64,000 nt of DNA from Bifidobacterium sp. (GCF_022640935.1 NZ_JALCCV010000001.1:62001-126000), one strand, 5' to 3'; counted from the stretch's first letter, positions 10,701 through 18,549 are shown. Program-made: numbers and translations. Notes: generated from the sequence alone by a model not told the origin.

Positions 10701-10983
10701 GTGGGCAGCCGCCTTTCGGAGGTTGCTGCTTGATACGGCCACGGATTTCGAACCACGTGGTCCCCCATGTCGTGCCCCATGGGCTGCCAATGGCGAAATC
10801 ATGGAAGGCGATGCTGCCATTGCGCATCTGAGCCAGGAACTCCCCGGAAGGAATCGGCTCTCCGGGATTGTCTACGGCTCGAACCGCACAATGATCTAGC
10901 AACGGGTGGATGTGCGGCTGCACGCGTTGGCGCATAACCCGTCGGCATCGTTCCAGCTGCTGCTGCGGTTTGAGAATCATCAT
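7771..10983 (-). CDS. Alpha-mannosidase, GH38 (paralogue of 4386-7652)
   Basis: 1070 aa; same GH38 motifs; colinear with the neighbouring paralogue and identical over a long internal stretch. Confidence 0.95.
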   Translation of the reverse strand: MMILKPQQQLERCRRVMRQRVQPHIHPLLDHCAVRAVDNPGEPIPSGEFLAQMRNGSIAFHDFAIGSPWGTTWGTTWFEIRGRIKQQPPKGGCPLELMLDLGWYDHSVGGHIEGLAYRADGTTIKAVHPRNYWVPIISAGGKANVPINGDGDFTLYLEAASNPLLLGVPPFIETELGDHATGKPDEPYIFRGADLCAFDATMQDLYLDLDVVSSLMEQLHDDTPRYWQLAKALQRALNAYDEQNPVSALAARGELAEVLSRHADASAMHVSAVGHAHIDSAWLWPVRETRRKVARTVSNVLALMDEDEDFKYAMSSAQQYAWLEEDHPDLFARMKERIAEGRFIPVGGMWVESDGMIPTGESLIRQISFGKRYFRERLGVDPKGIWLPDSFGYTGAWPQIARRAGFEWFLTQKISWNDTTKFPHHSFLWEGIDGSRIFTHFPPSDTYAASVTAQELTYAERNFRDKDLADHSLMLYGYGDGGGGPTREMMGRVRRFHDLEGVSKVVIESPDEFFDAALRQLEEQAGSEIPVWHGELYLELHRATLTSQQEMKRGCRAEESMLRTVEYLCAAAALLDRDYTYPSEELNRIWKTLLLNQFHDILPGSGIAWVHREAREAYRRDLAQLRQIAARACTVLRDASPDARVLPQGRIAQYRLDGGSWQSEPLHPHDATAAAATIRKNETGGVTLSNGILDAVIEPDGTVSSVYDTAHDRDLLPAGTCIGRYELLKDEPSVWDAWDIERDALLCATPLANAEIADIQVVDGTAMVHVCQRHADVGIETVISLSPSSWRLDFSAHIDWHAKERFLKVDMPMAVVADRAQYECQYGLVERPIGKNTASDEAKYESCSNRFVRIADHEYAIAVVNSSVYGCDASPIHGERAAGAQPGTMLRLSLLESPVFPDPHTDQGEHDFAWSLLADATIERTLDAASVLNAPELGNLPMLEPLIRLDGVSGVPVIDWMKRADDGSEDLIVRIYEAAGGHAQARLRVSPALDGMLVSETNELEEPELPDDLPIALPDAASLADAASSDSVTSANGWVPAQGARIRLEPFQLTTLRFRLGGGRADRASL

Positions 10984-11107
10984 CGTCTTCCTTCTGTGAC
11001 CGGCCTCGATTGTCGTTCAGCTCTTGCTTCTCTGCATGGATTCATCGGCTGCAGGATCCGCGCTCCATGCCTCATTGCCTGTTATGTCGTCGTGGTACTG
11101 CTCAACA

Positions 11108-11121
11108 CTAAAGCGCTTTAG
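11108..11121. promoter_or_regulatory. LacI-type operator, perfect 14-bp palindrome CTAAAGCGCTTTAG
   Basis: Self-complementary with central CG, in the divergent intergenic region between the GH38 gene and the ROK gene. Confidence 0.7.
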
Positions 11122-11313
11122 TAACATCATGCTCAACTCCTTGGAGAATGTCAAACCGTGAGGGCGTCCGCGTGTCGATCATGCCTGCAGCAAGTATGCA
11201 TATTGATATTCCAACGATTCATTACCCCTTACGCTATCGTTTTCACGATGTTCTGCATCATATACGCGTTATTTCACGGTATGTCGCAATAACGTTACGA
11301 GCCGGTTACATTA

Positions 11314-11327
11314 CTAAATCGTTTTAG
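11314..11327. promoter_or_regulatory. Second LacI-type operator-like site CTAAATCGTTTTAG
   Basis: Near-palindrome with the same CTAAA..CG..TTTAG layout as the site at 11108-11121, about 48 bp before the ROK start codon. Confidence 0.65.
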
Positions 11328-11374
11328 AACTTACGGCGAGTTTCCTACTACCGTAAGGCGTATCATCACACAGT

Positions 11375-12352
11375 ATGACAGCACAGGTCGCAACGGCACA
11401 GGGTGCAGCAGTGCCTCCGACACCAACGCAGCATTATTGTGAACCAATCGCCATCGGCGTCGATGTCGGCGGCACCAAGATCGAGGCGGTGATGGTCGAT
11501 TTGCACGGGAACGTGCTGGCCTCGCAGCGCACGCCGACGCACCGAGGCAACGCGGCAGTGCTGCATGACATCACCATGCTCTGCCAGCAGCTGATCGCCG
11601 CTCGCCCCGGGGCCACAGCCCAATCCATCGGCATCGGCATCCCCGGGCAGGTGGATAGCGATTCGGGCGTCATCCACAGCGCGGTCAACCTCGGCATCAG
11701 TGAATTTGCCGTGGCCGATGAAGCCGCAGCGTTGCTGCATGCGCCCGTCCATGTCGAGAACGACGTGAACGCTGCAGCTCTTGGCGCCATGGCCGTGTTG
11801 GGCGTGTCGACACGGCCAAATGTCGCGGATGCTTTCATCAATCTCGGAACCGGCCTGGCGGCCGGAATCATCCGTAGCGGACGCATCGACCATGGCGCCA
11901 CCGGCATCTGCGGTGAAATCGGCCATATCGCCGTAGAACCCCATCGCTTCGCCTGCCCATGCGGCCAACGCGGCTGCCTGGAAACCGTCGCTTCGGGCTC
12001 GGCAGTCGAACGGCTCTGGCCCGTCAAGCACGGTGCAGCCATGCCCGACCTCATGGCCAAGGCGCAGACCGGCGACGCCAAGGCGAACGAGATGCTGGAT
12101 ATGGTCGTTGCCGGCGTATGCCGTGCCGTGCAGATCACCGCGCTCTGCGTCGATCCGGCGACGATCATCATCGGCGGAGGGTTAACCCGCGCCGGCCAGC
12201 CTTTCTTCGACCGCATCACCGCCATGCTGCGCGAGCTGGCCTCGGGCAGTGCCTTCCTCACCAGCGCCGCCATCGACCGGCGCATTATCGCAGCGCCGGC
12301 CGGCCGGCCGATCGGCGCCATCGGCGCCGCCAAGGCGGCTTTCATACGATAA
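11375..12352 (+). CDS. ROK family sugar kinase
   Basis: 325 aa; 'GVDVGGTKIEAVMVDLHG', 'ENDVNAAALGAM', 'CGEIGHIAVEPHRFACPCGQRGCLETVASGSAV' (ROK Cys/Gly signature). Confidence 0.92.
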   Translation: MTAQVATAQGAAVPPTPTQHYCEPIAIGVDVGGTKIEAVMVDLHGNVLASQRTPTHRGNAAVLHDITMLCQQLIAARPGATAQSIGIGIPGQVDSDSGVIHSAVNLGISEFAVADEAAALLHAPVHVENDVNAAALGAMAVLGVSTRPNVADAFINLGTGLAAGIIRSGRIDHGATGICGEIGHIAVEPHRFACPCGQRGCLETVASGSAVERLWPVKHGAAMPDLMAKAQTGDAKANEMLDMVVAGVCRAVQITALCVDPATIIIGGGLTRAGQPFFDRITAMLRELASGSAFLTSAAIDRRIIAAPAGRPIGAIGAAKAAFIR

Positions 12353-12408
12353 CCGCCACTCTACTGGTATTGCTCTATACGATTCGCACGTCTGCGAAGT
12401 ACGTAAGA

Positions 12409-12600
12409 CTGTCTGCCTAACGGTAACGATGCCTACAACATCGTTCCCTCGCGGCCTTCGCGGCCGCTCACCTCGCCTACAGACAGCCCACCGGGCTGTC
12501 TGCTTAACGGTAACGATGCCTACAACATCGTTCCCTCGCGGCCTTCGCGGCCGCTCACCTCGCCTACAGACAGCCCACCGGGCTGTCTGCTTAACGGTTC
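12409..12600. repeat. 87-bp tandem direct repeat (2 copies plus partial third) with internal hairpins
   Basis: CTGTCTGCYTAACGGTAACGATGCCTACAACATCGTTCCCTCGCGGCCTTCGCGGCCGCTCACCTCGCCTACAGACAGCCCACCGGG, copies near 12409 and 12496 with a partial third from 12583; contains CAGACAGCCC-ACC-GGGCTGTCTG, AACGATG..CATCGTT and GCGGCC..GGCCGC inverted repeats. Confidence 0.95.
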
Positions 12601-13229
12601 AGCATATCGATATGAGCAATGCCGTCTTCCAAGTAGACGCCGGAAACGGAGACGAACCCGAAGGAGCCGTAGAAGCCTTTCAGCCGGCGTTGCGCGGCGA
12701 TTTTGATGCCCTGACCGGGATGCAGGCGCCTGATCTCGTCGAGTCCAGCGCCCACGAGTCGGCGAGCGAGACCGCGGCCACGGAATTCTTTGGCCACCAG
12801 CACCCGGCCAAGGCTCATATGCACGCCATCGTCATGCGGGACGATGCGCGCGTAGGCCACAAGCCGATCGCCTTGCCGCAGCATGACATGCCGCGCCTCG
12901 AGATCCTTATCATCAGCCTCTTGATACGCGCATTCCTGCTCCACCACGAAGACACGAACGCGCTCGCGCATGATCTCGACCATCTGCGCGGCGTTCAACT
13001 CCCCCGTATCGGCAAAGCTCAGCCCAATGCCGTTCCCAGCGTCGGCACCATCATCGCCGCCGTCCTCCTCCATCGCACCCACTTGCGATACTTGCCCCCG
13101 CTTCAACCGAATGCCGTCGTCATCCACGCCTGTCATTCCATGCCTTTCCGTTGTCTTCGCTCCATGGCATTTCCGCATCCGGCTCATGCCATTGCCAACG
13201 CCGCTGGACCCTGGTATGGATTGTTTCAC
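12591..13229 (-). CDS. GNAT family N-acetyltransferase (ElaA-like)
   Basis: 212 aa; 'RVFVVEQECAYQEADDKDLEARHVML', 'LGRVLVAKEFRGRGLARRLV'. The start may lie further downstream than the ORF start. Confidence 0.85.
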   Translation of the reverse strand: MKQSIPGSSGVGNGMSRMRKCHGAKTTERHGMTGVDDDGIRLKRGQVSQVGAMEEDGGDDGADAGNGIGLSFADTGELNAAQMVEIMRERVRVFVVEQECAYQEADDKDLEARHVMLRQGDRLVAYARIVPHDDGVHMSLGRVLVAKEFRGRGLARRLVGAGLDEIRRLHPGQGIKIAAQRRLKGFYGSFGFVSVSGVYLEDGIAHIDMLNR

Positions 13230-13735
13230 ACCCCGATCTCCTTGGTGTCGAAGACAATGGTCACCGGGCCGTCGTTGACCAGGCTGACCTGCATATGGGC
13301 GCCGAACCGGCCCTCCTGCACGATCAGCGCTTCAGCGCGCAAAGCCTCGTTGAGCTCCAGCCAGACCCGCTCGGCATGCCCAGGTTTCCCTGCCGTCGTA
13401 AAGCTCGGTCGGTTGCCATGCCTGACGTCGGCGAAAAGCGTGAACTGCGAAATCGAGAGCACCTGCCCGTTCACGTCGTGGATGGACCGGTTCATTTTGC
13501 CCTGTTCGTCTTCGAACACGCGCAGATGCGATATCTTATGCGCGAGCCACGCCGCCTCACGCCCGCCGTCGCTGTCGGCGACACCCACCAGGAGCACGTA
13601 TCCCGCGCCGATGGCGGCGTGGTAGAGCTGTACGTGCCGGTCTTCGGCATCGTCATTGCCGGCTTGGATACCGTCGCCATCGACGTCTTCGATATCGACG
13701 CTAGCCTGGCTGACTCGTTGCAGGATGACTTTCAT
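13226..13735 (-). CDS. dtd: D-aminoacyl-tRNA deacylase
   Basis: MKVILQRVSQASV...QVLSISQFTLFADVRHGNRPSFTTA...GRFGAHMQVSLVNDGPVTIV signature of Dtd. Confidence 0.95.
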   Translation of the reverse strand: MKVILQRVSQASVDIEDVDGDGIQAGNDDAEDRHVQLYHAAIGAGYVLLVGVADSDGGREAAWLAHKISHLRVFEDEQGKMNRSIHDVNGQVLSISQFTLFADVRHGNRPSFTTAGKPGHAERVWLELNEALRAEALIVQEGRFGAHMQVSLVNDGPVTIVFDTKEIGV

Positions 13736-13786
13736 ACTCCCACAGCATAGTCATACCTGCTGTTGCATATCACCGGCGGCGGGTAT

Positions 13787-13829
13787 ATATTGAATTGTCC
13801 GGGTAAAACCGGGTTTGACAATTCAATAT
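13787..13829. repeat. 13-bp perfect inverted repeat directly before tmRNA
   Basis: ATATTGAATTGTC (13787-13799) and GACAATTCAATAT (13817-13829); the right arm ends 1 nt before the tmRNA 5' end. Confidence 0.85.
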
Positions 13830-14224
13830 GGGGATGATCGGTTTCGACGGTGACCTGTTCGTCGCAGGGAAGCGTGCCGAGAACGCAGGGTCCACTCGTG
13901 GATGATCCCTGCAAACAATCAAGTGCTAAATCTAATCGCACTGAGTTCGCTCTCGCTGCCTGATTTCTAGTCAGGATTAACCAGCGGGCCAGCGGCTCCG
14001 TCCACTCCCTCACGTCTTCGGGAGGATGCTGGGCGTTATAAGAGGACTTGCTTGAAATGCTGTGCCGCAGGGCGTTTCAGGGACTTTTTCTGCAGCTATG
14101 CCCGCCATCAGTCGTCTGCGACATGATGGGAGCAGAAAAATTGCCATACGGCCTGCAGACTACGCACGTAGAAGACTGAGGGTACGGTCATCGGACCCGG
14201 GTTCAATTCCCGGCATCTCCACCA
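13830..14224 (+). ncRNA. ssrA: tmRNA (ssrA); tag ANKSNRTEFALAA-like, read here as AKSNRTEFALAA from GCT 13925
   Basis: 5' GGGGATGATCGGTTTCGAC, 3' GGTTCAATTCCCGGCATCTCCACCA, internal tag ORF GCT AAA TCT AAT CGC ACT GAG TTC GCT CTC GCT GCC TGA. Confidence 0.97.
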
Positions 14225-14269
14225 GATGTTCGTCGTTCAAACTGGCAACGAATGAACTTGAGTTCCGGG

Positions 14270-14302
14270 CTCGCCCTCGCCGCAAGGCGGGGGCGAGTTT
14301 TT
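14270..14302 (+). terminator. Rho-independent terminator after ssrA
   Basis: CTCGCCCTCGCC-GCAA-GGCGGGGGCGAG followed by TTTTT. Confidence 0.85.
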
Positions 14303-14483
14303 GCATTTCGAGGTCGAAGCGTAATGGTGAATGGCCCTTGGACCGGCGTCGGCATGGTATGCAATCCGATGAGGAGCCATTGTCCTACGCGATATCGAAT
14401 TGCTGCGCGTAATTCGAATGCCGGCAGGGACTCGCTGCGCCATGCCAATGCACCCGTCTCCTGCACACCTTATACTCGGTACC

Positions 14484-15200
14484 ATGAAAGGCAGACTGGC
14501 GAACTGGAACGTAGACCGCGGTTTCGGGTTCTTCAGAGATGATAATGGCGGTCGCGATATCTTCGTGCATATCACGGCTTTCCTTGATGCACCGGCGCAT
14601 CAAGAGCCTATCGTGGGCCAGCTCTACGAGTTTCATTTGCAACACATAGATGACCAGCACTCTCGTGCGTTCAATGTGCATGCGGTGAACTCGCTGGCCG
14701 ATTCGTATCGACGCCCGGCCTTGGAGGAACCGACCGTTCACAACAATGGCCACGACGCTGCGGCTGCGCACCACAGTTGGCTCAACACTAGGCTGCTGGT
14801 CTGGCAGGTGGGCACTTTCATCCTGTTCGTGGCCGCGGCGCTGGGGATAGCGACCAAGTGGGTGTTGCCGGTCTGGATTATTGCGCTGTATGTCGCTGCC
14901 AGCGCTTGGACGTTCTGGCTCTATTGGCTTGATAAAACTGCGGCTGCAAGGGGCGAGTGGAGGATACGCGAGCAGACGTTGCAGTTTTTTTCGCTATTCT
15001 GCGGATGGCCTGGCGCTATGCTCGCACAGCAGATGCTGCATCATAAGAGCAGGAAGCAATCATTCCAGACCGAGTTTTGGTTCGCTGTAGTCGGGAATAT
15101 CGCAGTCTTCTTGTTCTTCTTGTCCCCGGTTGCTGCCGTGTTTTGGTCAGAATACCGATCAGGGCTCGACCAGTTCTTCTCCGCACTCAGCCTATCGTGA
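14484..15200 (+). CDS. Cold-shock-domain / DUF1294 membrane fusion protein
   Basis: From M at 14484: 'MKGRLANWNVDRGFGFFRDDNGGRDIFVHITAF' (CSD) followed by TM helices and 'LYWLDKTAAARGEWRIREQTLQFFSLFCGWPGAMLAQQMLHHKSRKQSFQTEFW' (DUF1294). Confidence 0.85.
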   Translation: MKGRLANWNVDRGFGFFRDDNGGRDIFVHITAFLDAPAHQEPIVGQLYEFHLQHIDDQHSRAFNVHAVNSLADSYRRPALEEPTVHNNGHDAAAAHHSWLNTRLLVWQVGTFILFVAAALGIATKWVLPVWIIALYVAASAWTFWLYWLDKTAAARGEWRIREQTLQFFSLFCGWPGAMLAQQMLHHKSRKQSFQTEFWFAVVGNIAVFLFFLSPVAAVFWSEYRSGLDQFFSALSLS

Positions 15201-15416
15201 GGGCCGCGAACCATATCGCTATTGCACATTCATAAATTCTATGGGGGAATTTTCTCGTTTCCAATCGATTGGGTCGATTCAGAAGTGGACAACTCATCCT
15301 GCGGCATGGCGAATATGCGACCACATGTGCGACACATTGCAAAGGAAGAGCCCTGTCGATGATTCGGCCCAAATCGATTATGATAGCGACAGGGACTTGG
15401 AAGGGGATGGGGCAAC

Positions 15417-16469
15417 ATGCCAGTTGATTACTATGAGATGCTAGGCGTATCTTCTTCCGCATCGAAGACTGAGATCCGGCGGGCGTTCGTGAAGCTGGCC
15501 AGGGCGCTTCATCCCGACGTCAATCCCGATCCAGCTGCCAGCGAGCGTTTCAAGCACATTACCGAAGCCTATGATGCCGTCATCGCATTGGCAGATGACG
15601 ATGGAAAGTCATCGACGTCCTCATCGTCGCAGCGCACCGACACACATCCCGAATATGGCACATTCAGCGTGTCCAGACGCGGTGAGGATATTCAGATTAC
15701 GCTCCTGCTTTCCCTGCAGGACACCTTCGTCGGCGCCGAGCGGGACATCACTATCGCAACTACGGAAGTTTGCGATTCGTGCAGAGGGAAAGGGTATATA
15801 TCAGAGCGGCTTTCCGCAAGCATCTGCGAGATGTGCCTAGGCACCGGGGTCGTATTCGGCACCGCGCGCTGCCCGATGTGCGGGGGGTCCGGCGGCTTTG
15901 GCCTGACTCGGTGCAAAGCATGCGAGGGAGAGGGGCGTCATCCGGCGACGCGCAGCATGTCTTTGCAGATCCCTGCAGGCATATCAGCCGGCAAAAAGCT
16001 TCATTTCCCGGCGGACGGCAATGCCGGTATTCGGGGCGGCGAAGCCGGAGACCTTGATGTTACAGTGAAAATCAAGCCTGACAGGTTCTTCACGCGCGAG
16101 GGCGATGATTTGATCTGCGCGCTGAATGTCAGCATGTCGGACGCCATACTCGGCTATTCCATTCCCCTCGCCTCCTTTGATGGCGACATCAACGTAGTCA
16201 TCAAATCAGGCGCTCAAAGCGGAGACATCATCGTATTCCCGGATCGCGGCTTTCCTCATTACAAAACCGGCGTCCGCGGCGATCTGAGAGTGGTGCTGAA
16301 CGTCAGCACGCCGAAAGGCCTGACCCCGAAAGAGCGGCAAATGATCGAATGGTTCCGAGACATTCGGTCCCATGACACTTCCGGAGTCGTCGCGCTTAGC
16401 TCGGCGAACTGGATGCGACCTCGTGAAGAGGCGCGCTCAAAACCTCCACGTCACAGTTTGAAGCCATAG
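15417..16469 (+). CDS. dnaJ: DnaJ-family co-chaperone
   Basis: J domain with HPD ('ARALHPDVNPD') and four CxxCxGxG-type zinc motifs (CDSCRGKG, CEMCLGTG, CPMCGGSG, CKACEGEG). Confidence 0.92.
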   Translation: MPVDYYEMLGVSSSASKTEIRRAFVKLARALHPDVNPDPAASERFKHITEAYDAVIALADDDGKSSTSSSSQRTDTHPEYGTFSVSRRGEDIQITLLLSLQDTFVGAERDITIATTEVCDSCRGKGYISERLSASICEMCLGTGVVFGTARCPMCGGSGGFGLTRCKACEGEGRHPATRSMSLQIPAGISAGKKLHFPADGNAGIRGGEAGDLDVTVKIKPDRFFTREGDDLICALNVSMSDAILGYSIPLASFDGDINVVIKSGAQSGDIIVFPDRGFPHYKTGVRGDLRVVLNVSTPKGLTPKERQMIEWFRDIRSHDTSGVVALSSANWMRPREEARSKPPRHSLKP

Positions 16470-16599
16470 CCGTCCTGCCCGTCGATAGGCGGCCCATCCA
16501 TAGGTCTCGGCGCAAGGAGATGCCGGAACGTCTCCGGAGCCGGCACGGCATCCGTCACTGGAGACGGCTCGTGGCCATGCCCGTGAACTGCGAACCAGC

Positions 16600-16965
16600 C
16601 TATTGCAGCGTTTCCGCGATCTTCGCCGCCGCGCGACGGGCCTCGATTCTCATCAGTCCCAGATTGCTCGGCGAAGGGCATTCAAGAGCCAACACCGCCG
16701 AGTCCCCCACCGGGCAGATCACCAAATATCCGAGCTGGCCATGGAAGATGCATTCTGCCAGCGGGCCTATCGAGGTGCGCTCCGAGACGCGGCCGCCCAA
16801 TCCGAATGCCGTGGCAGCCATGGCAGCCACCTGCTCGGCCTCATCTGCCGGAAAATCATGGACGATGGGCAGACCGTCCTCAGACGCGACCATCACCCCC
16901 GCCAATTCTGGGGTTGAACGTCGAATATCCGCAATCACCTCGGTAAGAACATCCTGCAGACCCAT
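16600..16965 (-). CDS. Roadblock/LC7 domain protein (MglB-like)
   Basis: 'MGLQDVLTEVIADIRRSTPELAGVMVASEDGLPIVHDFPADEAEQVAAMAATAFGLGGRVSE..GPLAECIFHGQLGYLVICPVGDSAVLALECPSPSNLGLMRIEARRAAAKI'. Confidence 0.8.
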   Translation of the reverse strand: MGLQDVLTEVIADIRRSTPELAGVMVASEDGLPIVHDFPADEAEQVAAMAATAFGLGGRVSERTSIGPLAECIFHGQLGYLVICPVGDSAVLALECPSPSNLGLMRIEARRAAAKIAETLQ

Positions 16966-17136
16966 GACCATATACCTTTCACCATGTGCAATACACATTT
17001 GCCCTCTCAACCATACAACATGAAGCCATCAACACCAGCAGGCCACATTCACTTTATTTCGCGCCAACCCTGCCGGTTGCCGGCCGACCGCCCGAAGCCA
17101 AGGCCGCTGCGCTCCCACCGTTGTCCTGACAGCCGG

Positions 17137-17741
17137 TCAGGCACGTCCGAGGATGCGCTCGATGCTCGCTTCGGGGACGAGGTCGAGTCGGCGCAGGAGC
17201 TGCGCGTTGAGCGCGACGACGATTGTAGACGCAGACGTGAGGACCGCGCCGATGCTCATCGGCGGCACAAATCCGATTGGCGCCAAGATTCCGGCGGCGA
17301 GCGGCACGGAAACGAAGTTATAGCCTGCGGCCCACCACAAATTCTGCTTCATTTTGCGGTAACTGGCCCGTGACGGTTCGATCCTCGGCGGAGTGCTGCG
17401 CCAGCAGGTGCGGCCCTCCCCAACTTCGATTGCGGCGCCGTCGACAGTGGCTTTCACGTCCGCTGCCGGAGAAGACGAGAAGACCGAAGCCTTAGGCGTA
17501 TCTCCTTCGTTTGCGCAGCTTCAACGATGGCTCAGGCGAGCGGATGCCCGCTGCCTGCCTCAGCCGCCGCGGCAAGGGCAAGCACCTCGTCTGCTCCGCG
17601 TTCGCCAGCAGGCTTAATCGCCGTGACCGCAGCGGAACCGAGCGCGAACCAGAACAGCCATGCGGAATTCCCCGACATGCCCTCCATGCCCGGCATGATC
17701 GGTATGGCCGGCGTGCTCTTCGCGGCTGGAGCGATGGTCAT
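17137..17741 (-). pseudogene. Remnant of copper-type P1B ATPase
   Basis: Out-of-frame pieces: 'ADEVLALAAAAEAGSGHPLA' (ATP-binding domain start, 17532-17741) then '[15 protein letters not shown]' and '[61 protein letters not shown]' (last TM pair, 17137-17457); TMs 1-6, DKTGT and hinge are absent or scrambled. Confidence 0.8.
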
Positions 17742-17961
17742 GCTAGGGGCCCGGCTTCATGCCCGTGGGCATTGGTGCTGGGATGCCTAGCAGTGCGATC
17801 GCTTTCTTCGCCCCGCCCATGCAGTTCTCGGGCAAACTGACGTTCATGCATCACATGCCCGCCATCAGTCTCATCGTGCCGATCACTGCGATCATTGCTC
17901 GTGCTCATGCCTTCTATCTCCTTGCGCCTTGTTCATCTGGTCGTCGCACTCGTACGGTCCC

Positions 17962-18210
17962 TTAGCTGGCAGGCTTGATTTCGCTTTCGACAACCCATTT
18001 GTGGTTGGTCATGGTCATGCCGTCAGCGGTGTCATCGAGACGTATACGGTCTCGTCGGCGAAGGACGCAATGGTAGCCTTCGCGCCTTTCATGCCGTGCA
18101 TGTGGGAGACGGTGAGCATCACGTCGCTCCCTACGGAATACTTCGGCTCGCTGGCCTTCACCATACCTTCGGGCACCGGGCCGCCAGCCATCGGATGATC
18201 CCGCCATCAT
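17962..18210 (-). pseudogene. Frameshifted DUF1541 (YdhK-like) copper-associated protein
   Basis: Manual translation gives 'MAGGPVPEGMVKASEPKYSVGSDVMLTVSHMHGMKGAKATIASFADETVYVSMTPL' then a frame change to 'DDTADGMTMTNHKWVVESEIKPAS*'. Confidence 0.75.
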
Positions 18211-18532
18211 GCCCGCTCTGCCCAATCGATCCAGCAAGCGAGAGCGCTCCCTCGAGCGCTGCTGCAACGAATGCGAAGCGCATTCCCCCTGTTCATATGC
18301 ACGCCCATTGTGCATTGCTCCTTACCTGTGTCTCCTATGCCGCGCCTCACTCGAGGCGCTCGCCGCGTCGGCCCCGGCCCTTTTTCGGTGCGTCGTGCCG
18401 CAATGCGGCAGCGTTCGAATACTGCTGTAGTTTCGCGGCAAGCAATAGCTCGTAAGCCCTTTGATCATTCGATGCCCGGACGTGGCTGCCTCGTCTGCTA
18501 TCCCTTCGGCATGTATGATTTATGTTCAATAT

Positions 18533-18549
18533 ATACCCCTAGGAGGTAT
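18533..18549. promoter_or_regulatory. CsoR-like copper operator, ATACCCCTAGGAGGTAT
   Basis: Imperfect palindrome (6/8 half-site match) with TATACCCC/GGTAT layout, upstream of the decayed copper genes. Confidence 0.5.

Noticed and set aside
12409-12600. Possible CRISPR array from direct repeats
   Set aside because: Units are 87 bp, contiguous without spacers, only 2 and a part copies, and no cas genes nearby.
12249-13625. 458-aa plus-strand ORF containing a repeated peptide (VCLTVTMPTTSFPRGLRGRSPRLQTAHRA)
   Set aside because: Repeat peptide arises only because the 87-bp duplicated terminator unit is divisible by 3; the rest is antisense to the acetyltransferase and dtd.
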